DNA of 64,000 nt from Antedon bifida (GCA_963402885.1 OY727094.1:15006501-15070500), one strand, 5' to 3'; positions 1-12,067 are shown, numbered from the stretch's first letter. The notes: a model not told the origin generated them from the sequence alone. Translations and numbers: made by a program.

Positions 1-300
1 TTACTTATTCGTTTGAATTTAAAAATTAAAATAATACACCTCGAGCGGTATTATTTTTAAAATAGGCCTCATGGGCGTCGCTTTCGATGCCCGGCATATG
101 TAGAACAAACCGGAAAAGAAATTCGTTTTTGCCAGTTGCCATCCGACTCTTAAATTCTTGAACTTTGACTCTTGTTATATTGTACTGTGTATTGTGATAT
201 TTTGTATATTTTGTAAGATCATTTTAATCCAGACCTTTTTATTTGAATTGCCCCGTGTGGGATGATTAAAGAATTTTGAATTGAATTTTGAATTGAATTT
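1..300 (+). mobile_element. 3' end of a non-LTR retrotransposon
   Basis: The segment ends in a short tandem A/T-rich tail at about 270-300 (repeated TTGAATTGAATT-like units) preceded by a compact untranslated stretch. This is the usual form of a LINE 3' terminus in invertebrate genomes. No coding sequence is left in the window, so the family cannot be named. The assignment rests on the tail structure alone. Confidence 0.4.
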
Positions 301-773
301 AAATGTTATTATCTCCTATTATGGCTACTTTTTGTTTTCATTAGATTTTACCGGTTTCAATGATTGTAATGTGTGCTTTTTGAAAATGTTTCGTTACTTG
401 TTTTATTGTATAATTTAAAAGTTAACGCGTGATACACCTAATAATATCCTACAAAACAATTTAATTATTGATAATGAATATTCATTAACCAATTAACCAA
501 ATAAAACATTTCCACACGTGTTCTTAAATTACTTAAATCTAGCTCCTAAAAAATATCACTTAAATCTATATAAACGACGAAAATGTATATCTCACCCCAT
601 ACAATATAGCGCGACCGATTTCAGGCCCTATGCCCATTCGATTAATGAATATTTATTATTTTATTTATCTCTAACACTTTAATCATGTCAATTCATAGAA
701 TTATTTTCAGCCGTTGATTTTCTTCCATTTGTCCTCATGTCAAAGGTTAGAATTGAATTGCGCCTTATAAAAA
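301..773. other. AT-rich stretch with nothing recognised
   Basis: No open frame, splice-consistent exon, inverted repeat or tandem repeat was seen here. Confidence 0.5.
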
Positions 774-975
774 AGGGCCGAATCAAAAAGAGCCGAACGT
801 AATTGAGAAAGGGCCGAATAAATAAGCGCCGAATGCTGAAAGAACCGAACGTAATGATAAATGGGCTGAATAGATATGTGCCGAATGCTCAAAGAGCCGA
901 ACGTAATGATAAATAGGCCGAATAGAAATGGACCGAATGCTGAAAGAGCCGAACGTAATGGTAAATAGGCCGAAT
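774..975. repeat. Tandem repeat, ~65-bp unit, about 3 copies
   Basis: Units contain alternating GGCCGAAT, AGAGCCGAACGTAATG and ACCGAATGCTGAAAG segments that recur about every 65 bp with substitutions. The two subunits (CCGAAT and GCCGAACGTAAT) look as if they came from an older, shorter repeat. Confidence 0.75.
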
Positions 976-984
976 ACTAATACA

Positions 985-1660
985 ATAGAAATGTGTTGGG
1001 TTGCTGTCAGAGGCAGCGATGGCGTTCCATAGTTATCAACTCTAATTTGCTTGAGGTTTCTGAGAAAGTAGAGTGTTTGAGATGCTTCTTGAAAGTCATA
1101 AGAGAGTTAGATTCCTATTGTAATGTGTTATCTGTTATAGTACCCAAATATTTATATTGGACAACTAATGCATTATGCAGGTATAAGTCTATTATCAAAT
1201 TTACAAATATTTCAACTTCATTAAGATACTCATTTATATCTTGATTCCGTCACAAATAAAACCACTAATAACAGTATTGTCGGCATATTTAACAATATTG
1301 CAATGTTTACTTAAAATATTAAAACTACTAGTATAAAATTCAAATAAAATTGGAGAAATAAAACAACCTTTTTATTCGATAGGATACCACACTCAACCAT
1401 CTGCTGTCTATCAATCAAGAAACTAAGTATAAATTTGACAAGATTAGATGAAACATTATTACGTAACAGCCTATCAATTAAAACATGAGGTAAATAGTGT
1501 TAAATGCACTGGGGAAATCGATAAAGATAGACATTTACATAACTTTGTTTGACTTTGTCAATGCGTTGGTAAATATCATTACAAATGTTTCCTTGAGTCT
1601 TTATACATTCAATCTTTCAAAACATTAAATTAGTAAAGTAATTGTAACTGGCTTAAAATC
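985..1660 (-). mobile_element. Degenerate non-LTR reverse transcriptase (CR1/Jockey-like)
   Basis: Read on the minus strand, pieces of a reverse transcriptase appear in the correct order. A palm A-type motif IFIDFPSAFNTI lies near 1530, then LIDRLLRNN and FLIDRQQ (1410-1490), a C-type motif KYADNTVISG near 1275 (canonical YADD changed to YADN), and QYKYLGTITDNTL near 1150. Frames shift between blocks and stops are present, so it is dead. The order of motifs is family knowledge; the clade name is inferred. Confidence 0.7.
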
Positions 1661-1770
1661 TGTTGGTACACTGGGTCTATTTACTTTTGGCAATGGGTTG
1701 ATAATATAAATTATACGCGTGGAACATTAGGCCTACCACTAATAAAAAAATAATATTAAAAATATAAGTG

Positions 1771-1848
1771 AAAATCAAAATTCTAATTCCCTTTTGTTTT
1801 CGATTGAAAAATCAAAATTCTAATTCCCTTTTGTTTTCGATTGAATAA
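1771..1848. repeat. Direct duplication of 39 bp
   Basis: AATCAAAATTCTAATTCCC followed by TTTTGTTTTCGATTGAA occurs twice back to back without visible divergence. Confidence 0.85.
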
Positions 1849-1849
1849 A

Positions 1850-3055
1850 AAAAATGAACGGACATAACATAACATTGTCAGGCACTGTAAAAAAATCTGC
1901 ATGAATAAAAAACCCTAAATATTGTACATAATATAAAAGATTCCAACCAGGGCCAAATCGATGTGATACTGTAATGTACAACTGTACAAGGTAATTGATT
2001 TTATGTTTTCTTAGTACTATTATTATTGTAGGCATACTTTACTTCCTTATAGGTATAACAATACACTCATCAGAGCTTGTTTCATTTTTCTTTTAAGCTG
2101 CGCCTGTTTTTTTTTCTGCGAATTACTAGTATTTATAAAAAAAATTGATCAGTATTAATATTGTTGAACTTTTAAAGCTGCCTTATATAAAGCTGTAAAA
2201 CAAATAATATTTGGAGCATAAATGTGTTTCATTTTTTCTTTTAAAATTACCACACTTCCGATATACCGGTACTAGAAAGATTTGTTTATTGGAGAAGAGA
2301 TCGGTAACAATAAGAGGCCTGTTATTGTACTTTGTATAACTTCCTTATATTATTCATATTGGAGCAATAATACACTGTGCTATTTAAAACTTAAAGATAG
2401 AAAACAAGCAACAGCAGTTGCTGTATCACTGTTTGTTATTCACGATTTCATTATTTTTCTCAAGGTGTGTAGGCCTAAAGCAGAACAATGAATGCTTGCT
2501 TTATCAAACTTCCGGTTTGCTTGTAAGCCTACCAGATCGACTTATTTAATAAGAAAAAATATCGATAATAATGTTCTTGTACTTTTTATAACTTTATGTT
2601 TATGAATATTGTTATTAGCAAGAATACATTGTGTTTTATATAAGTTTAAGATAGAAAAACCAGCACTACAAGTTGTAGTATAATTTGCAGCTGTATAGCA
2701 AGAATCAATCACAACTGAATACTAGTTTTAATGTACAAAAGATTAACTTATTTAAAACAAACTGTCGCGACACAACGACATTTCTTGATTTTAAGCTAAA
2801 TAGACAGGCAGCATTAATTCTTCCCACTAAAGAGCAGAATTATTTTTATTCATTAATTAACGTACTCCAATAGAATGTACCCTTAGATTAGTAAAATTAA
2901 TACTGAAAATCATACAATTTTAAAAGAAATGCCAGTGTTCTATCAACTATTATTAAAAGCTGTTGTGATTCTAAATAACATATTCAGTACAGAACCACAC
3001 ACGAAATTAAAACTCAACAATTATGAGAAAACAAGTATGTAACATTGGATGGCAA
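1850..3055. repeat. AT-rich intergenic sequence with a diverged ~250-bp tandem duplication
   Basis: The stretch at about 2310-2450 resembles 2565-2690: both contain an ATTGTACTTT..TATAACTT block, an AATACA(C/T)TGTG block and AAGATAGAAAA, with many substitutions. Nothing coding is convincing; the short open frames here are uninformative. Confidence 0.4.
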
Positions 3056-3059
3056 ATAA

Positions 3060-3830
3060 ATGTACTTCTGCTTCTGGTTAAATTCTGGTATCAAAACAAT
3101 CAATGATATAATTGTTGATAATGAACTAATAACATATCAAAGGTTGATTCCAATGTTATGTAATAAAGAAAACGGGTTGATTGAATATTTTGCTGTTATC
3201 AATGCCATACCGCATCAATGGAAAACAATTGTTAAAACACCGAATGTTGAAAATGAAATAGATAAAACCTTTGACATGCTTACATTCTATAAACAAAATA
3301 GATCATCTATTAATAGTAAAGTCTCTATCCCAAGATCACAAGTGAAATGGGAACAGGAATTTGGTGTCGATTTAAATTGGCACGCAATATGGTGTAATAA
3401 AGTTTTAAACACCAAACATATTGTAAAAGTTGCCCAATTCAACTTTAAATTGTTACACAGAATTATAGCATGTAGGAAAAAATTAAAACTATGGAAATTA
3501 GCTGATACGGTAGTTATATATGCCAAAAATGTAAAATAGAAGTAGAAAACGAAAAACATATGCTTTATACATGTAATACAACTCAGCCAGTCTGTAGAAT
3601 TCGATTCAATGATTGTTAAGGGTTTTCCTGTTAACGAAACACAACACAACTTTTCAAGTTGGACTAATATAGTTACTGGAAATACAAAGAGCAAACTCAT
3701 CTGAATTAATTTCTGTTTTTTCAATATATAGATCATGTATAACATATAAAATAACGTTGAAAAACGAAAATGTACAAAAAACGATATGGAACCTATACAG
3801 AATAGAACTTGTCAGAATTTTTTCAGTAAG
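3060..3830 (+). mobile_element. L1/Tx1-like LINE ORF2 C-terminal fragment, frameshifted
   Basis: The open frame at 3060-3539 has the C-terminal signature of L1-type ORF2: VKWEQEFGVDLNWHAIW followed by FNFKLLHRIIACRKKLKLW. It loses frame near 3505. The next frame holds the expected cysteine knuckle CQKCKIEVENEKHMLYTC (3513-3569), a CxxC...H....C pattern. A further fragment (ITLKNENVQKTIW) lies near 3750-3790. The 5' part of the element is absent and at least one frameshift separates the knuckle, so this is an inactive 5'-truncated copy. Confidence 0.75.
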
Positions 3831-4900
3831 CTTTAATGGAAATAAAGTATATTGTCTGTATGTATACGAATATTATACTTTTAATCTGTGTATATACATT
3901 TCCATTTTATTACTTGACAGTTTTTATAGGTTTTTTATGCCCGTGTATATAGGTCTAATGTATTCTATTTGTGTAAATTTTGTATCGTTCTTGTGTGTGT
4001 ATGTATATATATGTTTGATATATGTTATGTACTTCTATATATATATATATAATATACGTGTGATGTATTGATATTATATAAATATACAAATATATAAACT
4101 GAAAGACACACAAATTATGATAAATAAGTTAACAAACGTTTCATAACTAAACAACTTACTAACATATTGAATGAATAAAGGTGGTAGTTAACCACAAAAG
4201 ATAAAAAAAAATGATGTAGGCCTAAGTACCAGGCCTACATTTAATGAATCACAATTAAGGTAATTAACCCTTTATTTCTCTTTATCTCTAGTTAACTTAG
4301 AACACCATATTTCACACATTGTTAAAGTGTGTCTGTATTTACCTTAGCGGTGGTGTAAATTGCTAATTCGTATTTCCTATTTATTTAGCAAAAGCATTCC
4401 CCTATTATCTTAAATGACGTTTTCTGTAGGCCTAGGCCTATAGTTAGCCTAATAAAAAAAAAAAGTGCTGATACTGCTAATATTTATTTGTCCATAATAT
4501 TATGATAAACATTAAGACTCAAGGGGCGTTTATTACAAGGGATGTTTTATGGGGAGAGGGGGTGGGAGCGGTTACTTATTCAATTGGCGTTTATTTAAAT
4601 AACTGTAATTGGTTATCTAGGCCTAGATATGGATGGATTAACGATTGTAAACGCACCAGCTGACCTATAAATAAATGATAATATGCATTTATAATACCTT
4701 ATTATTTATTTCAAATACAACAAAATTTATATTGACATCCGAGACATATTTATTTATTTATTGGTCATCACTTTTTTATCAGTGGCACACACTGTCGTTA
4801 GTGGTGCAACCAAAATAAAACAATAAAACAACTGAGAAAAATAATGAAAGGAAAAACAAAAGCAACATAAAAATATATGCAAATAATAATTTATCCTATC
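3831..4900. other. AT-rich intergenic stretch without recognised genes
   Basis: It contains TA-rich microsatellite-like sequence (around 4000-4090) and a few TAGGCCTA-type motifs (4210-4245, 4427-4445, 4617-4626). No exon was supported. Confidence 0.5.
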
Positions 4901-4904
4901 GCTC

Positions 4905-5620
4905 TTTTATTCATTAACGAAACGGACAACCTTCTGGAGGAGCTATAGTTCATTTTATACGATACATTCCCACTGTCCAAATCATCCTATCGCATTTTAT
5001 TTATTAACCATCAACGGACAACATTCTGAAGAAGGAGCTATAGTTGATTTTATACGATACATTCCCATTGTCCAAATCATCCTAGCTCTTTATTTATTAA
5101 CCATCAACGGACAACCTTCTGAAGAAGGAGCTATAGTTGATTTTTTACGATACATTCCCATTGTCCAAATCATCCTATTGCTCTTTATTCATTAACCATC
5201 AATGGACAACCTTCTGAAGGAGCTATAGTTGATTTTATACGATATATTTCCATTGTCCAAATCATCATATTGCTCTTTATTCATTAACCATCAACGGACA
5301 ACCTTCCGACGGAGCTATAGTTGATTTTATACAATATATTCCCATTGTCCAAATCATGCTATCGCTCTTTATTCATCAACGGACAACCTTCCGACGGAGC
5401 TATAGTTGATTTTATACGATATATTTACATTGTCCAAATCATCATATTGCTCTTTATTCATTAACCATCAACGGACAACCTTCTGAGGGAGCTATAGTTG
5501 ATTTTATACGATATATATCCATTGTCCAAATCATCCTATCGCTCTTTATTCATCAACGGACAACCATCTGAAGAAGCATTGTTTGATTTTATAAGATGCA
5601 TTTTTGTCATATCATTGTTT
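4905..5620. repeat. Tandem array, ~85-110-bp unit, about 8 copies
   Basis: Each unit reads through ATCAACGGACAACCTTCTGA, GGAGCTATAGTTGATTTTAT, ACGATA(C/T)ATTCCCATTGTCC and AATCATCCTATCGCTCTTTA. Copies vary by short deletions, for example the lost TTCATTAACC segment. It lies just upstream of the GST exon and is probably intronic. Confidence 0.85.
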
Positions 5621-5804
5621 ATTCATCAACCCGAAACAATATATCGATAAAAAAAACGAAATTCTAAATATTTGGAGTTTATGTTACATGATTAGTGCAT
5701 GCATTAGAAAAAATTTCATTCGTTCCAATTAAAATATTTCATTATAGTATTATAGTATTATAGTATATTCCATTATAATAGTAGTATTTTCAAAATTCTT
5801 TCAG

Positions 5805-5951
5805 GTTGTTCAACCGTTGGCCTGTCCATCTGGTAAAGGTTTACTGAAGAACCAGCCGGAAATTGCTGACTGGATGAAACGTATAGAAGACAAATTGAAT
5901 CCAGATTACGATGAATTGAATAAACCACTGAAAGCAGTTTGCCAACAATGA
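5805..5951 (+). CDS. Glutathione S-transferase, theta-like, terminal exon (partial gene)
   Basis: A clean TTTCAG acceptor at 5800-5804 opens a 48-codon frame ending in TGA at 5949-5951. The peptide starts VVQPLACPSGKG and continues ADWMKRIEDKLNPDYDEL. This matches the end of theta-class GSTs, where QP, a Pro-x-x-x-x-W-x-x-R block and an NPxxDEx segment close the alpha-helical C-terminal substrate-binding domain. The glutathione-binding thioredoxin-fold domain would be in upstream exons, which I could not find in 1-5800; they may lie beyond the window. ATTAAA at about 6005 is a possible poly(A) signal. It faces OGFOD2 tail to tail. Another alpha-helical GST class is possible. Confidence 0.65.
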   Translation, partial: VVQPLACPSGKGLLKNQPEIADWMKRIEDKLNPDYDELNKPLKAVCQQ

Positions 5952-6565
5952 ATTCAAACATTTTTACAACAATTTTACAATCAGTTCTTTATTTTCGTTT
6001 GTTTATTAAAACATTTTCCATCAACAATATATTAATTACTTTTTACAATTATTAAACAATAATTAAGCTTATTTTCAAGGTTTTTTTTGCACAAGTGCCA
6101 CTAGTTTTCCATACCCGTCAATGTAAATCTCTTAAGTAATTTAAGTAACTTCTAAAATCTCACCTTTTTCAATAATTCTTGTTGGTCATTTAGCGCTGTA
6201 AAACATCAGTAAATAGCGCTTTATAAAAGTTTATTATTCTTTTTATTATATAATATAAAATATATTTATAAAAATATACTAATGTATATATAGTACTATA
6301 ATAGTTCCCTTTGATGAAGACTATGTTTTCATATCTTCTTATAAACTTCCCATAAACTCTATCTTCTCCTAAACCTCACAGCCGACACACTTTTTCAAAC
6401 AAAAAAAGAATTTCAAACCAATGTCTCTGCTACATCACAAGCTCAACCATTCTTGACATCCTTACATGTCACATAGTTAGGTCGCAGAGAGGTCATAAAT
6501 ACACATGTCCATTGGAAGAATCTTGTAAATATATTATTTGAGTTGTAAAATTTTTGACCTATGCA
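5952..6565. other. Convergent intergenic spacer between GST and OGFOD2
   Basis: AT-rich 3' flanks of two convergent genes. On the minus strand AATAAA-type signals occur at about 6230-6247, some 320 bp past the OGFOD2 stop. No exon seen. Confidence 0.5.
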
Positions 6566-9500
6566 TTATAAAGTACAACAAACATCGACAGTTGTATTTT
6601 CTGGTTGAGTGAATCCATCTCCGAATCCAACAGTCTTGATAAGTTCAGGTTTATTATCACACATTGGACACACTATTCCTTATTTTGGAAGATCGCATCC
6701 AAATAATTAGATTGTATCGTTCACCATCTGATATTGGAAGAGCACCGTGCATGTGTTGTCCTCGATGAATTAAACCATACGTTGGCTTGTGGCAATATTC
6801 AGTACGCTGTGGTTCTTCTATTCCTTGTTGCTGTTAAAAACAACACAAAATTAACAAACCTGCTATGTTGCTATATAAAAGACAATCATGTCACTTGTAG
6901 ATTTAACAGAGGTATACAAAAGCCAAAATGGAAGCCTGATGTGCAATATTTTATATAACTAATGTTAGACTGGCTTTAGACTGCCATGAGGAAATGACAT
7001 TAAGAACATCTTGTCTTGAATCATGTGTATGAACAGAAAAGTTTAGGTACTCAAAACAAGCATCTGAGGGTGGTTGGGAGAATATATACAATATGATTGT
7101 CACCAATATAGCTACATTTTTACTTTAAAAAATTGTATTCGGGTCATAATAACAAAATTGTATCGGTCATAATAAAAAAATCATATTGGTCATAAAGTAT
7201 TACTTAAAATAGAATGTAAACCATTTAATTATGGTGTTCAGTGCCAAAATTATACAAATCCTTGCTTTGTTTTTTATAACCGGATACATTCAGGCATTGT
7301 TTTTACTTACATGACGCATGCCTCCAAAATACAATGAGCCCTCAGTGAAATCACTTGTAAGTGATATATTAAGAGTGACCTCTGCATTATCATAATGATA
7401 GTTAAGATCCAAATCTTCTCCAATCTTGTACTTTACAACAAAAGCTTTGTCTCCACCACAGTCTGGATACAAGAGCCTAGCGAGTGGAGTTATGTAATTC
7501 TGACGTAAAGGTGTGATGAAGTAGTCATCAAATCCCAATTCATTCATTAATACCTACAACAAAAGAAATTGAGCAATACATTTTGAGAATTTTAAGCAGG
7601 TCTATGCTTTACTAATAGTAGTGGCTTTTATTTTATTTTTATTTATTTTCAATCCTTTTACATAACAAAGAAATCAAATACATTCTTTAAAAACAAAATC
7701 AATATCAAGAAGTGATAAAATACAGTAAAAATCACAATGCTTGGTCAATTGTAGATCATGGAAGTCAATGAATTCTACTACATATTATACAAATGTGTTA
7801 TAATACAATATTGTGTGTAATGCATGTGGTGGCATTTATTTGAGGAAAAAAGTAGAGGTTCCGGGCTGTTTATGAGAGGGCATTTATACCAAATGATGTT
7901 GTATGGGGGTAGGGGAGTTAATATTTGAGGTGGGGTTTTTGAGTAGTTTATGCAAAGCAGGGCATTTACAGTAGCCACACTTACACCATAATTGTTCATT
8001 GTATTTGGTCTTCCTTTTGGTAAATCTGTGTTTTCAAAATGTTCTATTTCTTCTTTAAATGAATTACAAAACTCTTCAGTAAATATTGGAAAAGAGTAAA
8101 TACGCTCTCCTACATTAAAAAAAACAGTTAAATGTGAAACATAAAACGTAATTACAGTAAATATGCAAGTTTTTGAATGCCATTTTGAGTTATAGAACAT
8201 CCATTGTTCACAAAATAACAATGCAAAAACATGTAATTTTGCCATTTTTTGTGTGCTTGACTTTTCCTTTAATGTGTTTGAAATATGCCTTTTCGTCAAA
8301 TAGTTTTAATCATATAGGAAAGCCTGCTATTAATACTAGTGTATAGCTTTGATTTTTATCTTTTTCGATTACTGTTCCATGGCAGAATGAGCTTCACAAT
8401 GTACAGTAATTGTATGGCAATCAGAGAATCCTTTACTAACTTTTTATAGAATTTGATTACAATAGGTCAACTATCAACAAACCTTTTTCAGTACTCATGA
8501 GTTTTATCAAACTTTGCATTGATGCATTTTTCTGCTTGCTATGTTCAACCAACTCCAGAAATGTTAGGCTCAGAAATGAAATCTACAACAATTTCAACGA
8601 GAAAATATAATACCATAAAGAAGAAAAACTTTCCAACAATTTTAAATATTTTTAGTCAAGATATTTAACTAAAAATATAACTAAAGGGGGAAGTTGTCCT
8701 TGTCAGTTGTAGTGAGACAAGTAGTCAAGATAAACGTTTGTTTGTTGTTTGTAATAGTTGGTCTTTACAAAATCAGACATGCATTCATAGTTGTATTCCG
8801 TCAGCAAGGTGTAGTTAACAGGTAAAATATTCTTTTCATTTTTGTACTACTTAATTCCATACCTGTAGTTTGTATATCTCTTGATTGAGTGGTGTGTAAT
8901 GTTTTAAAATTGTCTCTTTTCTCTTTAAATAATCTCGGCCAAGTGATTTTCTACGTTCTACTTCTGTTTTAACCTGAAATGAATTGTTAGTGAGATAACA
9001 TGTGTTTAATGGTATGAAATAAAATAAAGAAAATATAGTTTTGCATTTGAAAGTACCACTATGAGGAAAATTGTCTGCATGAGCCAAATTCTGTTTTATT
9101 CCTAGAAGAGTTTATTGACAATTCACATTTACTGATATATATTTATAATATAATAATTATCAAAACTTGTCTACGTTTCTTGTTTGTTACCATTATTCTG
9201 CTATACATATACAATTATTCTGCTACACATGTAAAATTATTCTGCTACACACAATTATTATGCTACACAAGTACTGTATTCTGCTACACAGGTACTGTAT
9301 TCTGCTACACATGTACCGTATTCTGCTACACAGGTACTGTATTCTGCTACACAGGTACCGTATTCTGCTACACATGTACACTATTCTGCTACACAGGTAC
9401 CGTATTCTGCTACACATGTACCATATTCTGCTACACAGGTTCCGTATTCTGCTACACAGGTACTGTATTCTGCTACGCTGGTCCGTATTCTGCTACACAG

Positions 9501-10902
9501 GTACTGTATTCTGCTACACAGGTACCGTATTCTGCTACACAGGTACCGTATTCTGCTACACATGTACCATACTCTGCTACACAGGTACCGTATTCTGCTA
9601 CACAGGTACCGTATTCTGCTACACATGTACCGTATTCTGCTACACATGTACACTATTCTGCTCCACAGGTACCGTATTCTGCTACACATGTACCACACTC
9701 TGCTACACAGGTACCGTATTCTGCTACACATGTACCATACTCTGCTACACAGGTACCGTATTCTGCTACACATGTACCATACTCTGCTACACAGGTACCG
9801 TATTCTGCTACACATGTACCATACTCTGCTACACAGGTACCGTATTCTGCTACACATGTACCATATTCTGCTGCACAGGTACCATATTCTGCTACACAGG
9901 TACACTATTCTGCTACACAGGTACCGTATTCTGCTACACAGGTACTGTATTCTGCTACACAGGTACCGTATTCTGCTACACATGTACCATATTCTGCTGC
10001 ACAGGTACCGTATTCTGCTACACATGTACCGTATTCTGCTACACATGTACCATACTCTGCTACACAGGTACCGTATTCTGCTACACATGTACACTATTCT
10101 GCTACACAGGTACCGTATTCTGCTACACATGTACCATACTCTGCTACACATGGTACCGTATTCTGCTACACATGTACCATATTCTGCTACACAGGTACCA
10201 TATTCTGCTACACATGTACACTATTCTGCTACACAGGTACCGTATTCTGCTACACATGAACTGTATTTTGCTACTTGCATAGGTACCATTATCAGCCAGA
10301 TAACTTAACATAATTACATAAATTAAAACATCAATTACTTACGACTCTCAGAACGTCTGTGAATCCTTCTTCATTGTCACACCCTTTGTTTTTAAGAATC
10401 TACAAAATAATACAAACAATTCACATTTTATTATTAATATTATATGTACTACAGTAGCTCCAATTTGAAGCTTGTTTCTCTCTATTTTCCATTCACATTT
10501 AAATTACATACCATATATGTACTCACTCAGTGCTTGAACGGAGCACTTATGGAAGCTACTTACTACCATCATAATGTATAATTTGTTAATTTTGACCTGT
10601 ACATGTAAATTATAAAAATACTGCATACCCTAGACTAAAGGCCTAGGTCTAGGGTAGGGTTAGTTTAGACAGGCCTACTATTAACTAGGACCAGACCAGG
10701 CTCTGCTGTCTAGGCCTAGTAGCCTAAGTGTCTGGTTAGATTAGAAAGAAGATTTGGCAGCAACAGGTTTTAACGGTTCCCAAATATCAGCAAATATTTT
10801 ATCCTCTATATACGTCACATGCAGTTTAAACTTAGGTAAAAATATCTTATGGGTGTAGTAACAGCTACAAACATAGAAGCTCTTTCTATCATCAAGACTC
10901 AT
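6566..10902 (-). CDS. OGFOD2: OGFOD2, 2-oxoglutarate and Fe(II) dioxygenase domain protein 2 (seven exons, last one frameshifted)
   Basis: Exons in transcript order: 10765-10902, 10343-10399, 8863-8973, 8483-8582, 7985-8109, 7311-7553, 6566-6830. All junction phases agree (0,0,0,1,0,0). The ATG at 10900-10902 begins MSLDDRKSFYVCSC, aligning with the cysteine-containing N-terminus of vertebrate OGFOD2. Diagnostic blocks are VERRKSLG, RPNTMNNYG, LLYPDCGG and YHYDNAEVTLN (the HxD iron ligands in HYD), then LIHRGQHMHGALP and GERYNL (distal histidine and the 2-oxoglutarate-binding arginine), and a C-terminal FGDGF...VDVC tail. The family is a prolyl-4-hydroxylase-like dioxygenase whose substrate is not established. 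The last exon lost 2 bp in a GT run at 6668-6673, so the assembled frame ends shortly after RNSV; the downstream tail is still readable in the shifted frame. The exon 1 donor (GTTGCT) is weak. It is head to head with MYO19. Confidence 0.9.
6668..6673 (-). other. OGFOD2: Frameshift in OGFOD2 last exon (GT-run contraction)
   Basis: On the minus strand the codons for R-N-S run into GTGTGT CC. The family has a C-P-M-C knuckle here. One further GT unit would give N-S-V-C-P-M-C and continue in frame for 30 conserved codons to the stop at 6566-6568. The exon is 265 nt, 2 short of a multiple of three. It is either a sequencing/assembly error in a dinucleotide run or a real null allele. Confidence 0.8.
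9187..10275. repeat. 21-bp minisatellite (about 50 copies) in OGFOD2 intron 2
   Basis: The consensus TATTCTGCTACACAGGTACCG repeats about every 21 bp. Two main variants, CACAGGTACC and CACATGTACC, are interspersed, with occasional CTCC, CTGC and TACACT variants. Because 21 is a multiple of three and the unit lacks stops in several frames, long artificial open frames run through it on both strands (repeats such as YSATQVP or RILLHMY). They lack splice or start context and are not genes. Confidence 0.95.
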
Positions 10903-11725
10903 TTTATTTTCTAGGCCTACGTAACTGTATGCTTACTGTTCTGTAGCAAGCTTGGCTTCTATCTTGTTGATTGATTGATCGCAAAAATCATAACAAAAAA
11001 CATGTGTAATAGCTGTTGTTTATTTTAAGGTCACCGAGTCATAACAGAGAGGGCGGTACACAGCGGTTTTTATATTTTTTTTTAGGAGGAGCTGAGGCTA
11101 CATTATAGGTGGCGCGCGGCGGTGTTTTTGAAAAAAAAAGAAAGAAACTGTTGGTTTTGGGGAAGTGAGAGGAGGCGCGCCTATCAAAATGACAACTATT
11201 TTGATGGAAAAAAGCAATAATTACATTCCAGTAGGCAAAAAATAAGTTACTAAATTAATGCAATTACTAGGCGGCGCCTAGCTAGGCTAGGTACAGGCAA
11301 TGTAGGATAATGCAGGTCAGGTGCAATAAATCTAGGCTAGCCTACTAGCCTTGCCCCTACTAGGCCTAGGCCTAGGCCCCTAGTAGGCCTAGGCCTAGCC
11401 TATTAGGCCTGGGTAGGGTATTATTAGGCCTAACCTAAGTCTAGGCCGGTTATCACAGTAAACATTTTTTTTTTGCTGCCCGATCGTCTTGGGCCCAGAA
11501 AACGTGGTCCCGATCGTCTTTTTAGCGTTCGGCCCGACCCCAATCGTCTCATGCGAAATCAGAAATTAATAGTTAAAATAGTTTATAATTAGTAATAGAG
11601 TATTTATTACCAAAGAGACATTCTTTCTATGCCTACAATACAAGTGAATATACTAGAGTACATGTTTTAGGGTAGGCCTATTATAAACTGATGTGTTGAT
11701 TGAGGAATGAATCTACAGTACCATA
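10903..11725. promoter_or_regulatory. Putative bidirectional promoter region of OGFOD2 and MYO19
   Basis: This spacer begins at the OGFOD2 start codon and is GC-richer than the window (GGCGCGCGGCGGTG near 11111, AGGAGGCGCGCC near 11171). It carries many TAGGCCTA-type palindromes (11270-11450) and two CCCGATCGTCTT copies near 11480-11520. The two genes diverge from it. No core promoter element was identified; promoter function is inferred from position and composition. Confidence 0.4.
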
Positions 11726-12067
11726 ATGCACTTGTCAATTGTATGACCCACTATACGACCCCCGGGAGAGGTGCGTCATTTGTCCGACGTGTGTCATACC
11801 TTATGAATACCATGACGCACATGTGCGTCAAAAATGTGACTTACCTTTAGGTGACCATGACGCACCCATTTTGACGCACTGTGACCATGTTATTTATGAT
11901 ATGGTGGGTGGTAAAGTGACAGACATTGACCCACCATTGTTCATTGATGTGACGTACCATCTAGGTTTTTTGACGCACCCCTGCGTCAATAATTATTTGT
12001 AAATGACAAACCATTGACGCACCTCTCCCGGGGGTCGTATAGTGGGTTATACAATTGACAAGTGCAT
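11726..12067. mobile_element. 342-bp MITE-like element with ~50-bp terminal inverted repeats
   Basis: The left end (ATGCACTTGTCAATTGTAT, then ACCCACTATACGACCCCCGG, GAGAGGTGCGTCA) is repeated in inverted orientation at 12018-12067 with one mismatch. The interior is filled with TGACGCAC and its complement GTGCGTCA. It has no transposase, and target-site duplication is unclear. The open frame inside is not a gene. Confidence 0.85.

Noticed and set aside
3287-3745. Minus-strand 152-codon frame
   Set aside because: It is the antisense shadow of the L1-like fragment at 3060-3830.
9167-10308. Long open frames (up to 371 codons, both strands) as a repeat protein gene
   Set aside because: They are produced by the 21-bp minisatellite inside OGFOD2 intron 2, exist in many frames at once and have no splice or start context.
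11739-12002. 87-codon frame with MYDPLYDPRERC
   Set aside because: It lies wholly inside the MITE and reads through its inverted repeat.
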